From assembly GCA_006386115.1 (NCBI GenBank), contig VFIW01000089.1:1-64000 (forward strand): a stretch of DNA of 64,000 nt, written 5' to 3'. The translations under genes were made by a program, and so were the position numbers. How positions within the stretch are numbered: the stretch's first letter is position 1; every line of letters starts with the position of its first letter. This stretch comes from Globisporangium splendens. Its lineage: Eukaryota; Oomycota; Peronosporomycetes; Pythiales; Pythiaceae. The notes below the pieces were generated by a model. That model made no database searches. It saw only the letters and a program-made list of their open reading frames with translations, and was not told the origin of the DNA. This document shows positions 41,670-53,845 of the stretch, piece by piece.

Positions 41670-44600
41670 ATGCGCGCACGAACGCGCATTCCGCAACTCG
41701 CCATGAAGCCCCCGAGCCCCACGACGGTCGTGCTGAGCGACGGCAACTCCAGCCTCGCGCCAAGATACGACGTCACTTCCGCCAGCGGGTTGGCTGCAGC
41801 AGCGACCTTATCCGGTGTGGGCGGTGGGCGACGAACGCCAACAGCCACATCCCGCGGCGCGACGATGGCTCAAGTCAGCGCCAACGCATCGTTTTTAATT
41901 GTGGCTGTGACAGAGAATCGAGCACGAGAGATTGGTCCATTGCGTAGATTTGCGTGTTGTTGCTAGCATCCCACTGAAATGATGCTCTCTTGTTTGTGTG
42001 TTGATAGGGATTTGTGCAATCGACTTGGTCGCTCCCTGTGAGTTGCTCTTGTGGAGTATCATAGACTCCCACTCGTATGCCGATACAGTTTCACTACTTC
42101 ACGCTTATCAGGTAATGTGGGTATGCCTTATTGCCGGAGCTTACATATTTGATCTCCTACGATGTCACACCTTCTTTTAAAAATATCAGCCTACAGAGAT
42201 TTTGGTCGTCGAGACCGCGAAAGCCAACAAAATCAACGATGAGATCAGCAAGCGATTTTCTGGTTCAATCTGCCGGGTTGTGCCAGTCGCGAGAAAGTAT
42301 TTTGAGTAAGAAGGGATGGGAATCTCCATTTTTAATATGTTTTGAGTCTGTCTGATAAGACTATCTGCTTTGATTTTCAGCCAGACAAAAGGAGCCGAAG
42401 ATTTGAAGAGAGTAATGTCGAATCGAGTCGATCTTAACATCGGAAAGGTAAGAAACTATTCAAATGAATAATTAGAGTCTACTTGACTAACCCCACTGCA
42501 GAATTACGTTGCCATGGCTGCTGTATCATGCCTTATGAAATACATCGAGTACATTCAAGGTGTCTACATAGCAGAAAAAACGATGAAGGTTGAGAGATTT
42601 GCATACAAGTAAACTTCGTTCGGCAAAGCATAACCTTGTTACTCTCTGTGTGTAGGTTGTGCTGAATCCATCCACCAAAAGGCTGCTCATGGACATCGCC
42701 ACTATTTCGTCATTAGAGCTAATCCATAGTGCGCGAGGAAACTCAGCTCGTCAAGTAGGTGTCCAGCGTCTTTTAAACCACACTTTGTTATTTGATTCGT
42801 GACATTCTACTGCAGTCTCTTTGCGGAATGATAAACAACACTCAAACGTCTGCAGGAAATCGTCTCCTTCGGTCAACGGTAAGAAAACGCGATCTTCACA
42901 CGTGTGAGACCTTGTCATGTGTGCTTGATGCTCGAAATCGTAGATGCTCCAACCCACGCGCCACCTGAAGACAATGTATGCAAATCCAAACCAGTCAATC
43001 AATGGATATGGTTTCAAATGGAGCTGTAGCTTTTCACACGATCCCTTTTCCAGACGAAGTCGACAAGAAGTGGTTGAAGTTTTCTTAGGCAACCCAGGCT
43101 GGTTCTTCGATATCATGGAGCAATTACCGAATTACGCTGATCTGGATCGACTCTTGGTACTGCCAGCTTTATTAGTATGCAACGCTCTCAGGTAGTGAAT
43201 GTGACATGATGTTTATTTGTTTGTTTGTTTTTGCAATTAGGGACAACTTGTTGTTGTGCCAAAAGTTATCACGCCACGAGTGTCTCGAATCGCAATCGGG
43301 AACGTGATTGCACTGAAGCAGGTGCTGGGAAGTCTACCCACCCTAGTCTCACAGCTCGAAGCGATGGTGGACGCACTAGAAAAGCCGTGCACTCTAATCA
43401 CCTCTATCACGCAAAGGTAACTGACTGACCATGCACTGGCAGTGCACAATTGCATCAGCGCTAATCAAACCTGCCCAGTCTTCGCCAAGATCACTTTGCG
43501 ACAATTCAATCGGAAATTGAAAAGGTTATCAATGAAAGGTGAGCTGGTTTGCTCTATTTGTTTATTGTGAAATGCTTGCTAAACTAATGCCCGCTGAAAT
43601 AGAGTCAAAACGAGTCGTTCGATAGCCCAGAAACGTATCCAGGAATGCTTCGCTGTTCGAGCCGGAATTGATGGAATGCTAGATGTGGCAAGGCGAACAT
43701 ATCTTGAAACGATTGAAAAAATCCACGAAGTTACCCACAAGTACAAGAATATGCTGGAGATTCCATTTCGACTGAACTACACGTAAGAAATGCACTCTTG
43801 GCTTGTGCATTTGTAGCTACTTGTTTTAACCCTTCATTTGCGCGCAGTACTCGTCGAGGTTACCATTTGGTAGTGCCAGCTGATGTTAAGGAGCTGCCAT
43901 CGTTTATCATTGAGCGTGTCATATCGAAAAAAGGTAATCTGCATTTCTCAATTAAACCTCCATTTTTTCGCGCAGGAACTGATGCGAAACATTTGTTTAT
44001 AGCAATATGCTGCTCAACAAAAGAATTAAACTCCTTGAACGCGAGGCTGAAAGAGTCGCTGGCTGCTGTCTACAAGCTTTCGAACGCAGTCATTCAGCAG
44101 CTCCTCGATCAGATACGTCCAAAGGCATCGGCTTTGTACGCAATGGTAGAAAGCATCGCACTGTTGGACATGCTGCTGAGGTATGTAGAAGTTTACATTC
44201 AGCATTTCACAAATGGTCTAAAATAGTGTATTTGGTCGCGCAGCTTCGCCAATGTTGTCGCATTGTCTCCCGCCGAGCAGCCATGTAAGTAGAAGACAGC
44301 GCAAAACGTTGCTTCGCTCAAAACTTTGTGGCTTAACGAATGAAATGGCATGCAGACATCAAGCCAAACGTATCGGAGCACGGCAATTATGTTGTGAAGA
44401 ATGGACGCCATCCAATGGTGGAAAAAGTGATGAAAGACAGACACTATGTGCCAAACGATACGGTATGCTGAATTCTCTCGTGTGGTTGAAAAGGGCGTTT
44501 GCTAACTTTGCAGATGTTTTCTAGTTTTTTGATCCGCTGAGCACTTTTCACAGTTAGTACTTTGCTTTTCCCTTTTTACAAAATGGTTTGCATGCATCTA

Positions 44601-45473
44601 ATCATCGAGCAGTCATCACAGGACCCAATTGCGCCGGCAAGTCAACGTACATGCGAAGCATTGCTGTCATCACCATTCTCGCGCAAATGGGATCATTCGT
44701 ACCAGCAACAGAAGCGTACATTCCAGTGAGAGATCGGATTTGTACAAGATTTGGGACTTCGGATGCCATGGAAGAAAATACCAGTACTTTCGGCGTCGAA
44801 ATGACCGAAACTGCATTCATTTTAGAGACATGCACTTCCAAGTCTCTTGTACTCGTCGATGAACTTGGCCGGGGAACAACGAACGAAGAAGGCTTATCAA
44901 TCGCGTGGGGGGTCAGTGAAGAGCTAATCCGAAGAAAGGCTTACACTTGCTTCGCGACTCACTACCATGAGTTAAACCGGCTTGCAAAACTTTACCCTCG
45001 CAGCCGCTGCTATCATCTGAGTACAACGCTAGGAGAGGTAAGTAGCTTTTGCGTATGTCTGCAGTAAATTGCCTATGCCCACACCATCCTTTTTCTGGCA
45101 GCACTACTTGCGTTTTCAGTACAAAATGAAGGATGGACCATTCCCATCAATCGATATGTACGGCATTAAAACTGCAAAGATCTGCGGTCTGCCACTAGAC
45201 ATCGTTCGAGCAGCCGAGCAAACATATCGTCACCTCAGTAAAGCCAAGCAAGGCACGGGAGATGAAGAAAACCTATCAGAAGAGAGTAGTGTGAACCGGA
45301 AAAAGAAACTTTTGCACCACCTTCTGGCGCTTCGATATGCTGAATTAGATTACACAGGTACGATTTTGCCCAACTTTGGCTGCTGCTCTGTGCAACGCTG
45401 AGCTGACGATTTCTGTGTAGCACTGAGACGCCAGCTCCAGCACCTTCGAGACCAAATCGTTATCACAAACTGA
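41670..45473 (+). CDS. MSH4: MutS homolog MSH4 (meiotic crossover factor)
   Basis: I infer 19 exons, about 41670-41934, 42008-42111, 42190-42305, 42381-42447, 42502-42588, 42656-42754, 42816-42878, 42944-42975, 43054-43156, 43241-43417, 43479-43538, 43603-43782, 43848-43933, 43976-44180, 44244-44284, 44356-44462, 44558-45037, 45102-45357 and 45421-45473. The ATPase domain has Walker A TGPNCAGKSTYMRSIAV, Walker B LVLVDELGRGTTNEEG and the FATHYHELNRL switch. Upstream core motifs (AAVSCLMKYIEYIQG, LLDMLLSFANVVALS) and the lack of an N-terminal mismatch-reading domain fit MSH4 rather than MSH2-MSH6. MSH4-MSH5 clamps stabilise recombination intermediates in meiosis. A five-A run (43380-43384) appears to hold one extra A, shifting frame in exon 10. 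Exon 1 and 17 boundaries are least certain. Confidence 0.88.
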
Positions 45474-45518
45474 TCTTTCTCAAGCCATAGCATTTCAAAT
45501 TTTACTGCTTGCACGGCA

Positions 45519-48387
45519 TTAGTCGGAGTCCTCTTGACGACCACCATCGTTGTCAAAGGTGCACTTTCCGGAATAAAAGCAATCGCATTCTCTACTCAAC
45601 GCGTTGGATGTTGTCCATGTGAGTTCGAGGCAATGCTGGATGTGGCAACGATGTGCACATGCAATGCAGATAGCGTCGATCTTGCACGGACCACACCGGT
45701 ACAGAATTCGGAAGCTGTCTGATGTCAGACTCTTGTGCTCCTCTAACGCACAGCACACCTCAGCAACTGCAACACAGGTAAGCAAGCTTTGTTCCCACAT
45801 TGTGCACACGAGGAAATCGAAGAAATCAAACATTTTCTGTGTACGTACTAGCAGTTCCTCCAAATGGACGAGGCTTGCTCTGTCGCTCGATGGCTATGGA
45901 AGTAACGGTTAGTGGCACGATGCCAGTGATAAGGAATTCCAGGCGGCATGATCACACCTCGATCCCCCCATACGTAAGTCCGTCCTCTTCCTGCTTTTGC
46001 GCTGATCAGGTGGATGCCTGGGAGGTCAATCTTTTATCACAAAGTCACATAGACCGCCGAGGACGAATATGAACAGAGCTTTTGCAACATACAATCGTTG
46101 GTTGAAGCAGAGAAGTACTTGACAAATCTGGCTTGGCAACTTCATGGCTTCCGTGGATGCCGTGCCCCCACAATCACAGCTGGCGGCTCTCTGAAATTGC
46201 CAGCGAGTGGCGTTCCCCTGCATCGACATAACGAATACTTTCGCGTCGGATCTCGTCAATTGATCGCGGTAAGAGGGCGTCCCATGTATCATGATGACCT
46301 ACAAATCAAGCACTCGTCAAAAGAATCTTCCGGAAATACCGAAAGCGCCATCGTACCAAGCTGCCCGTATGCACCGCATCCCCAAGTCCATACGCAAATT
46401 CCACTCATCGTCTCCGTGCTCATGTCAGACATACTGAGTGAATCAACCACAGCTCATCTTCAGCAAACTTTTACAGACCTACCTGATGTCGCCAAGTTGT
46501 GGGCTCCCCCAGCCGCAACAGTGACTACTTTCTAAGCATACAGCAGAAAAACAGCACGAGTAAACGTTTCTAGATCAAATACCTTCATTGCAGCGCGACT
46601 AAGCTCATATCCACGATACTCGTCCACGAAAGAAGTTGATTCGCGTTGGTTTCAGCCTCGATTGCTCGTCATTGTGCCCTAAACGACTAGGATCAGTGTC
46701 GGTAGTCAGTCCAATTGCAGTGGCCGAGAGAGAGAAGTGACAACTTCCTACCCGTTCGTGTCAAGCCCCCACGAATACACTTGACGATTGAAGAACGTTT
46801 CGCCCGTCACAGCTATCGAGTGGTCGTCTCCAGCCGATACGTGAACCACACTAAGTCCATCCAATCCTTGAACTCTTGCTGGTGAATGGCGGTTCTCAAG
46901 ATCCCCTTTACAGCAGCCACTCATTCGCAATCTCAGCAAAAGAGAAAAAGGAGTACTACAATTCTGAAAGCTATGCGTACGTACCTACACCAAGCTTCCC
47001 ATGGCTGCCTTCGCCAAATGCGAATGTTCCATCCAGTTCGGTCAACACTAGCACATGCTGCAACCCAGCACTCACTTGGAGCACTCGCATCGAGCTAAAG
47101 AAATCGATGCTCCGAGGTGACGATGAGGTCTTTGCATCTCCATGCCCGAGTACGCCACAATCGCCACGCCCCCATGAAGGCACTAGCAAACACGCAAACC
47201 AGTCAGAGAATGGACAGAACCAACCAATATCAAACACATACTTCGAAGTAGGAAGTACCTACAGATGTTGTAGGTGGTCTTGTCTCTATTGTTGTCAATT
47301 TTGAGTCGATTGAGATTCATCATGTCGACGGATTGACGCCAAGTCAGTAATCTCTTCGGTTCTTCGACTGCATGACGGGGTTTCGTATCGGAAGTTGTCT
47401 GGCGAGCTTTCATGTCTGGGGCAGGAAGCACTGATCAGAATCAAAACGATCAGTGACTTGAACATTGATGCTCGTGGAAGATGCCAAAACAGGTTGAACT
47501 TAACTCACCAACAAGCGCATAGGACGAATATCCGGTCGCAGCGATAGTCTGAACTCGACCCTTCACAACAGACAGACCGCTGTCAACTTTGGCAGGCTGA
47601 GATGCGAAAGTTTGGCATTGGTTGATTGGAATACCCAGTGCTCCATACGAATTGTCTCCACAGGCGAAGACTGATGCAGATTCTGTTCAGCAAGTGCAGA
47701 ATGCATCAGCCATAGCAAAAAGGGCGTCTATATCTCTTTCAAGCGATTCTTCGCATATCCACCAACTCACCACTGAGTAGCAAAGTATGATACTTCCCAG
47801 ATGCAACCTGTACAAATTCCAGAACATACGCAAAAGAGTTAGGGAGGAATTGTTGCTGAGTGCAACGCTTGTGTGACAAGCGGAGGCGAGCGTACACTTA
47901 AGAACTTCGCTTCTCGTTCAATCTCGAATTCTTTCTGCTTGGACGTTTTGATTTTGACGATTTCGTTGACAGATGGAGTCAATATTGGATAAATAATTGC
48001 AGTCTCGGCTTCAGTAAACAATGTCATTCGCTCTGCATTCCCCCATGTGTACTGCTGCCACTGATCTCGCGGCCCAACAATCGCAGTATTTACATCACCG
48101 ATGCGCCACTCTTGCTTCCTGTGCACCAGACAGTCCATGCAAAAGCATCCAGTTTGCCCAACAGTATGTCGAGATGGCTACAAAGCGCTGTTTAGTCTCA
48201 ATCCCGAAGCGAGATCGCACGACATTACAGCACTTACCTGGATACTATCCATTATCTTCCGCTTGGGGTCCACTTTGCGATCAACAGATACTTGATCGTG
48301 ATACTCGTCAATCGCCCCTTGATAGCGAATGCACCGCTTTAAGAGCTCATGGAAGTCATCCAGATTGTCCGGAAAATCAATGGGCAT
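45519..48387 (-). CDS. RCC1-repeat protein with C-terminal UBR-like zinc finger
   Basis: About a dozen short exons. The first are 48387-48238, 48114-47896, 47807-47771, 47682-47509, 47430-47263, 47182-46985, 46905-46752 and 46686-46620; later ones lie at 46531-45519 with uncertain splice sites. The start is MPIDFPDNLDDFHELLKRCI. RCC1 blades are plain: VFACGDNSYGALG, SWGRGDCGVLGHGD, VYSWGLDTNGRLGHND, TVAAGGAHNLATS, WTWGCGAYGQLGHHD, YVDAGERHSLAIS. The last exon has C..C....(I)C..C...CH..HC and a CDC motif (CGPCKIDAICIACAHRCHI), like UBR-type N-degron zinc fingers. A TGA at 46176-46174 interrupts an RCC1 blade where Trp is expected. It may be a chromatin or ubiquitin-linked propeller; function unknown. 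It converges on MSH4 with 45 bp between stops. Confidence 0.75.
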
Positions 48388-48515
48388 GACCTTGACAGCG
48401 GCTCAATACCTGTGGAGGCATGCATTCAAAACAAAAACAAAAACAAAAAAACAGAACGAAGCGGCGGAGCGCGACCTTCCACGAGCAAAAACACACGTGA
48501 ATTGTATCAAGCTCT

Positions 48516-50188
48516 TTACGGTTCCACACGGGCCACCAATTCAACGGGAAAAGAAAGCGTCGAATTCTCAATCACTTGCTGTAACTCTTCGTCATACTTG
48601 ACCATTTCCAGCTGGAGACCAAACGTGATCGATCGTGCATTCGCTGAAGCTTGAATCTACGCCAAGTGTACAAGCACAAGCATACAAATCGATAAGCAGT
48701 CACCCTTTCAGCAAGTAGCTTCTAAGAGGAGGACAGACTTACAGGTAACTTGATCTGGACTAAGTTGCGCGTCGAATGAACTGCCATCGCATTTCGCACT
48801 TCTTGGTCCATATGATCAGCACTTGCATCGCTTATGAACGCATCCGCAATGTTTGGATCCTCGTACGGCCCAACAGTGATGGCCGTGAAGTCTTTAACCA
48901 GAGCCTAGGCAGCGAGTACAGCAAATAACATTCAGTTCGACGTCTTCAGACACGAATAGGAAATTCCATCAATCTATACCTTTGCTTGGTCCGGACGGTT
49001 CTCCTCCTCTTCTGAATCCACCGAAATCGGACGAAGAACCAGTTGGATGGCTTCGTCAAGTGGGTTCTCAATGAGCAAAATGCACTCTACTCCACCTGCG
49101 GCATCAGTTCGGTACGGCAGTTTCTGAAATGTGACAATCGGCATGTAGTGGATCGCGAGGTTGGCCTTTTTAAACCACGACGCAGGGACGGGAAGCGAGC
49201 TGTCACCGCTCATCGGACTGATTTGAGGCTTCACGAGGATACCAGCGGAGCCGCGTTCAATGGATTCTACACAGCGCCACGTGCGTTTCACGCGCAACAG
49301 AGGTCTTGACGGGAACACTTGACTCACGTCTCGAGCTTGCTCTAGAGGGTTGATCAGTCGCTGTTGAAGAGTTGAGACTTCGCCCATCTTGCTCTGACAC
49401 GCGATCTTCGCCACAAGCTCATCATTCGCCGTCGCCAGATCCTCAGTCCGAGGAGCAAACCTTTCTAACTGCGCCTTGAGATCGGGCCACTGGTGCTCTT
49501 TACGCTGGTCGAGCAGCCACTGCTCTTTCTGCTCCACTTTCTCGATGGCTTGCTCGTACTTCCATCCGCCCATTTCGGCCATGCGCTGAAGACGGTATTT
49601 CTTCATCTGTTGGTCACGCTGCAGCTCTTTCATGGAGTCTGCGAGGGACTGAAGCGACGCAGTACGACCTCGCGCAAAGCTTCCGGATGACGCTCTCACC
49701 GCGCTTCCTGCGGTAGGGAACGAGCTGTTGGAGCGACTGCCTCTAGTCGCTGGAGCCGTGGAGTAATGCGAGAGCAGCGTGTGGAAAATGTCCTCCTGCG
49801 CACTCTCACGCTCGCGGGCGACGGCAGACATGACGAGCGTATCCGGGTCTTCTTCCAGCAACCCGAGCCCGATCGAGTCCCACCTGCAGTGCGAGCACAC
49901 GAAGAAGTACCGTTGCAGAGTGTCATGGAACGCGGTCGACAGCACGCTGCCGCAGTCCACGCAGCTGAAGCATCGGCTCGAGCGGTTCTGGTACATGCTC
50001 GCCTCTTTCGACGGCATGTTCACCAGCAGGAAGCCGCAGTAGTAGGACTCGAACTCCTCAACGCTGCAGCGCGGCAGGCGGCACACAGGCTTGTGGCACA
50101 TCTCGCTGAAGAAGAGGCTCCCCACGGGCGCCAGGTGGCCGCACTTGCACCCGTATCGGACGCTCACGCCGTCGAACTCGCCCTCCAT
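48516..50188 (-). CDS. DCTN4: Dynactin subunit 4 (p62)
   Basis: Three exons (50188-48980, 48904-48743, 48656-48516) give 503 residues. The N-terminus has the p62 zinc-binding pattern YGCKCGHLAPVGSLFFSEMC, CRLPRCSVEEFESYYC and CFSCVDCGSVLS, followed by FVCSHCRWDSIGLGLLEEDP, then a coiled region and a beta-rich C-terminus (GGVECILLIENPLDEAIQLV). p62 sits at the pointed end of the dynactin Arp1 filament and helps dynein bind cargo and the cell cortex. The protein is slightly longer than the animal form (about 460). It lies head to head with MAD1 and ends 128 bp before the next minus-strand gene. An A-rich low-complexity run (48425-48455) lies in its 3' flank. Confidence 0.88.
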
Positions 50189-50365
50189 CTTGGATCCGAT
50201 GTAAATGCAGCCCAGTTCAATTTGCTGCTCGCGGGTGGGTTCAGTGGAAGATGGGCGGGTCTACTGGAAACTGTGGGTTTTGGAGAGACCCGGGTTCTGC
50301 GCCGACCCGCCCGCCTGTCACTGACAACACAGGCGCGCGAAAAGATAAAAGGCGAAGGCGCGATC
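50189..50365. promoter_or_regulatory. Bidirectional promoter region DCTN4 / MAD1
   Basis: Only 177 bp separate the two start codons, so both promoters must overlap. It contains CAAATTG (minus strand, about 50219-50225), resembling the oomycete CAATTT flank. No TATA box is evident. Confidence 0.6.
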
Positions 50366-53355
50366 ATGGAGAACGGCAGACCGTCGCCGTCGTTCCTGTG
50401 CTCGCCGATCCCGAAAGACCCGTCCCAAGTGTTCTACGTGGACGACCACGCGCGCAACACTGCTCCGCGACAGGTACGCGCCACACCTTCTTATTCGCTT
50501 CCTCTATGCGGGCGTTTCGTTGCTGTACGACGTGAATAGCTCCGCCGCTGACGACCCAGAACGTCTTTTCTCTCAGAACGCGGTTGGCGGCTTTTTGGAC
50601 CGGAGGGTGGAGGAGATGGCTCGACCCCAGTTTGAGATTGGCAAGGCTGCTGCGCAGACACCAGGATATGTCCAGCAGCTCGAAGAGCGCGTGCTGTTTC
50701 TAGAGAAGGAGCGAAAGCAGCGTATGCATTCACTTTTTATTTTGTTGTTGTCACCGTGTCGATATGTTTTATTGTTTCTTCTCACCATTCTCGAAATTGA
50801 TTTATTGCATTAGTGCAAGATATGACTGCAGACGAAAATGAACGGAACACGAAGCGGCAGCGATTGGCGATCGAAAGCATCGCGTCGTCCAAGGTGCGCT
50901 GTTGCCATGATTGAAGTATGTTCGTGCTTGTTGTCATTAATGCTCCTTTGTTGTGCATCCATTAGAGTAACCAACTGCAGAAAGAGATGGAGACGTTGCA
51001 GATTCAGATGAAGCGTAACGCAGAGCTCCACCAAATCGAACTCAAGGAGCGAGACCTCCAGCTTGACCAGCTACGACGTCAGCTCAAGTACGCAGTGTTC
51101 GAAGAAGAGGAGACCAGAAATGAACTCAAAACCATGACAAACGAGTATTCGAGCGAAAAGCTGAAGCTGCAGAAGAAAGTCGTGGAGCTGGACTCGAAGC
51201 TGCAGTTTGTCGAAACAAGCTTGAATGAATGGAAAGAGAAGGCGCTCGAGAGCTCAAGTCAGCTTCGAACTGTCACCCGGCAATCCAAACTGAAGGTGTG
51301 ACATTGAAACTTTTTGTTGTTCTGGAGAAAATGATATATCTTATTGTGCGAAATGCACATTAGATTCAACTTTTAGAAGACCAGCTGGAGGTGGCGATGA
51401 CTGCTGCAAACGCTACCAAATCGAAGGTATGTGCATTTGTCTATATTATTCAAAGACACGACGCAGGTTTGGATCTCATATCTTGTTGTACTAAGCAGCA
51501 GGACCCGCTGCTTGAATCAAAACTCCGATTGTTGGAATTACAGTTGAAAGAGAAAGACATTGAAGCGCAGAATGCGACCACGAGACTGGAAGGCGCGATG
51601 GAAACGATCGAAAATGCGAGTGATATCCGCACTTTGAACGACAAGATTGATGATTTGGAGTTAGCAGAGCGAAAACTGAAAGCAGAGGTATGACATACCA
51701 AGGTTATGCAATACTCGCATCCGATCCGACGTACTGTATCTAATGATCTATTTCTTCACAGTTGGTGGATCTCATTGAATCGTCCAAGAATGCGTCGGTT
51801 CTTGAGGAAAAACTGCACCAGATGCAGAAAAAGCTGCAAGCGAGTGAGGAGAGATTTTCGCAAGCACAGAAACGGATTGTAAGCTATTGTTACTTGGGAC
51901 CCTGCTTTAGTGTTTTTGCAATGTCTGACCGTGGTAATCCAACAGGAGAGTTACATGGTCCTAGAAGAATCGCACCGACAATTTCAAGCATATTTCGAGC
52001 CAATTGTGAACGATCCAAAGAGTACTGCTGAGTTATTATCTCTCCTGCTTGTCGGAGAGTATCAAGTTACTGATGTCTTTTGTATGATATTAAACATAGG
52101 TGGGACTTCACTCGACCAATTGACCAGTCAACCAGCAGCTACGGTTATTGAATTGTACAAAGCACGTCAAAACGCGTTCGAGTTGTTGTATGAGCAAAAA
52201 TGCAACGTCGACATCCAACTTCGGCGATTGGAAAAGCAGCAGGATAAACTGCAAAGCGATTTGATTAGCTCTGGGAACCAATCTGCAAAGTTGGAAGCTC
52301 AGGTTGTCGAACTTCAGCAGAAGGTGTCGGATGCCAACAATGTCGTCGCTCACTTGAAGCGAGTGAACGAGGAGCTTGTGGCAATTCTGGACACGTACGG
52401 GAAGAATCCAGATGAGCAACGTGAAGGGGATCTGTCAGCTGAGCGTGTCAAACTTTTGGATTCGTCGCTAAAGCAAGCTGATGAGCTGATTAAGCAAATG
52501 GAATCGTCTCAGAAAACAATGTCGACGCCAGCAGTCGTGAAGAAGTATGAAGTTCGAATCGAGCTGCTAGAAAAAGAACTGGCTGAGGCGAAACATCAGA
52601 ACAGCAACCTGACGAAGCACCTTGAGAAAGTGGAGATGGAGCTTGTGCTTCTTGAGAAGAGGCTAGGAAAAGGCGAGTTCAACGTCGAAACGACCAAGAT
52701 TGTTCATCTGTCAGTGAATCCGACACGCGAGACGCTTGAAAACAAGGTCAAGACTAGTGAAGTCGATAAACTTCGACAAGAAAACGAGGTGTTGCGCTCG
52801 AAGATCGAAAAACTGAGCGGTTCTGGTGCTGATGTCGAGGTATTGCTTTGAGCTTTCTTCGCTTTTTATTTTGTTTTTGCTTTTGTTTTTTTGTTTCAGC
52901 TGGTCTCATGCTGATGAACTGATGAACTGATCTGCTTTCTTTCCATGTAGATGACCACGACGCCTGCGTCGTCTGAAGCGACCTTTACGACCACGACTTC
53001 CTATGAGACTGTCGAAGGACAAAAGCTGCTAAACAAGCGCCTGAAGGAAGTTTTCCGTGAGCAAATCCAGCAGTATCGTGAAGCTGTCTATCTTTTGACT
53101 GGGTACAAAGTGGATTTGAAGAAGAGCAATGGTATGGAGCTGCTCCGCCTCCGCTCGGTGTACGCTGATCACGATGACGACGAATTGCTGGTCCGCATGG
53201 AAGCCGACGGAGCTCTGGAGCTGCTCGAGACAGATTTCTGTGCGCAGATCAACCAGCGGGTGTTCGCGTACCTCACCACGTGCCGTTCGTTTCCTGCGTT
53301 CCTGGCCACGTTGACGCTGCATCTTTTTGAGAAGCAAACGTTCCAGGGCAACTAG
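50366..53355 (+). CDS. MAD1: Spindle assembly checkpoint protein MAD1
   Basis: Nine exons (50366-50473, 50577-50721, 50814-50893, 50966-51295, 51364-51426, 51496-51687, 51762-51878, 51946-52839, 52951-53355) give 777 residues with consistent splice phases. Almost the whole protein is coiled coil. The C-terminal domain is diagnostic: KRLKEVFREQIQQYREAVY with the RLK motif that docks Bub1 in animals and yeast, LLTGYKVDLKK, and LELLETDFCAQINQRV leading to FPAFLATLTLHLFEKQT. MAD1 anchors MAD2 at unattached kinetochores. A Thr/Ser stretch starts the last exon. Part of exon 8 (VGEYQVTDVFCMILNIGG) looks unlike its surroundings and resembles a short intron, but removing it (41 bp) would break the frame. 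Confidence 0.9.
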
Positions 53356-53845
53356 CAACCATTAAACAGAACCCAGTTTGTCTTTTGTGATTTGGCATGG
53401 CCAATGTGCTGAGTGGACACGACAAACCCTAGGTGAAAGCTCGGAAGTACGTGCCATGCTGAGCCACGCTCATAATCGTGAGATCTGTGATCAAGGTGTC
53501 GAGTCCTTCTGGGTGCGAGTGCACGAACAGAACAGTGTCATAACCACAAAACCTGAAAAGCAAAAAACCAATGTACAATTCACGGGGTTTTATGTCAAAA
53601 GAAACAGCAATAAATCCATGGCAAAAAACCTTCTTCTTACCAGGTTTTATCTGTAGAGAAGCTCAAAAAATGTTGAGACGACTTGGGTGATTACAGAAAT
53701 CTTTCTTACGCGCGTAATTACGCAGATCTTCTTGAAGTTTGTGCTGTCAGCCTATTCGGTCTCCCTGTACTCACGCACAGACCAGACTGCGAGCGTCATT
53801 CGCGCATCATCTGCGGACGAACGAAGCGATCCTCCTCCCGCCACC
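53356..53845. other. Intergenic region MAD1 - ALDH7
   Basis: 490 bp without a recognisable gene. An initiator-like GCGTCATTCGCGCATC lies near 53792-53807, about 40-50 bp before the next ATG, which itself has a CCGCCACC context. Confidence 0.5.

Noticed and set aside
52061..52101. Possible 41-bp intron in MAD1 exon 8
   Set aside because: It has GT-AG ends, but removing it breaks the frame and the flanking coding sequence is continuous with it in place.
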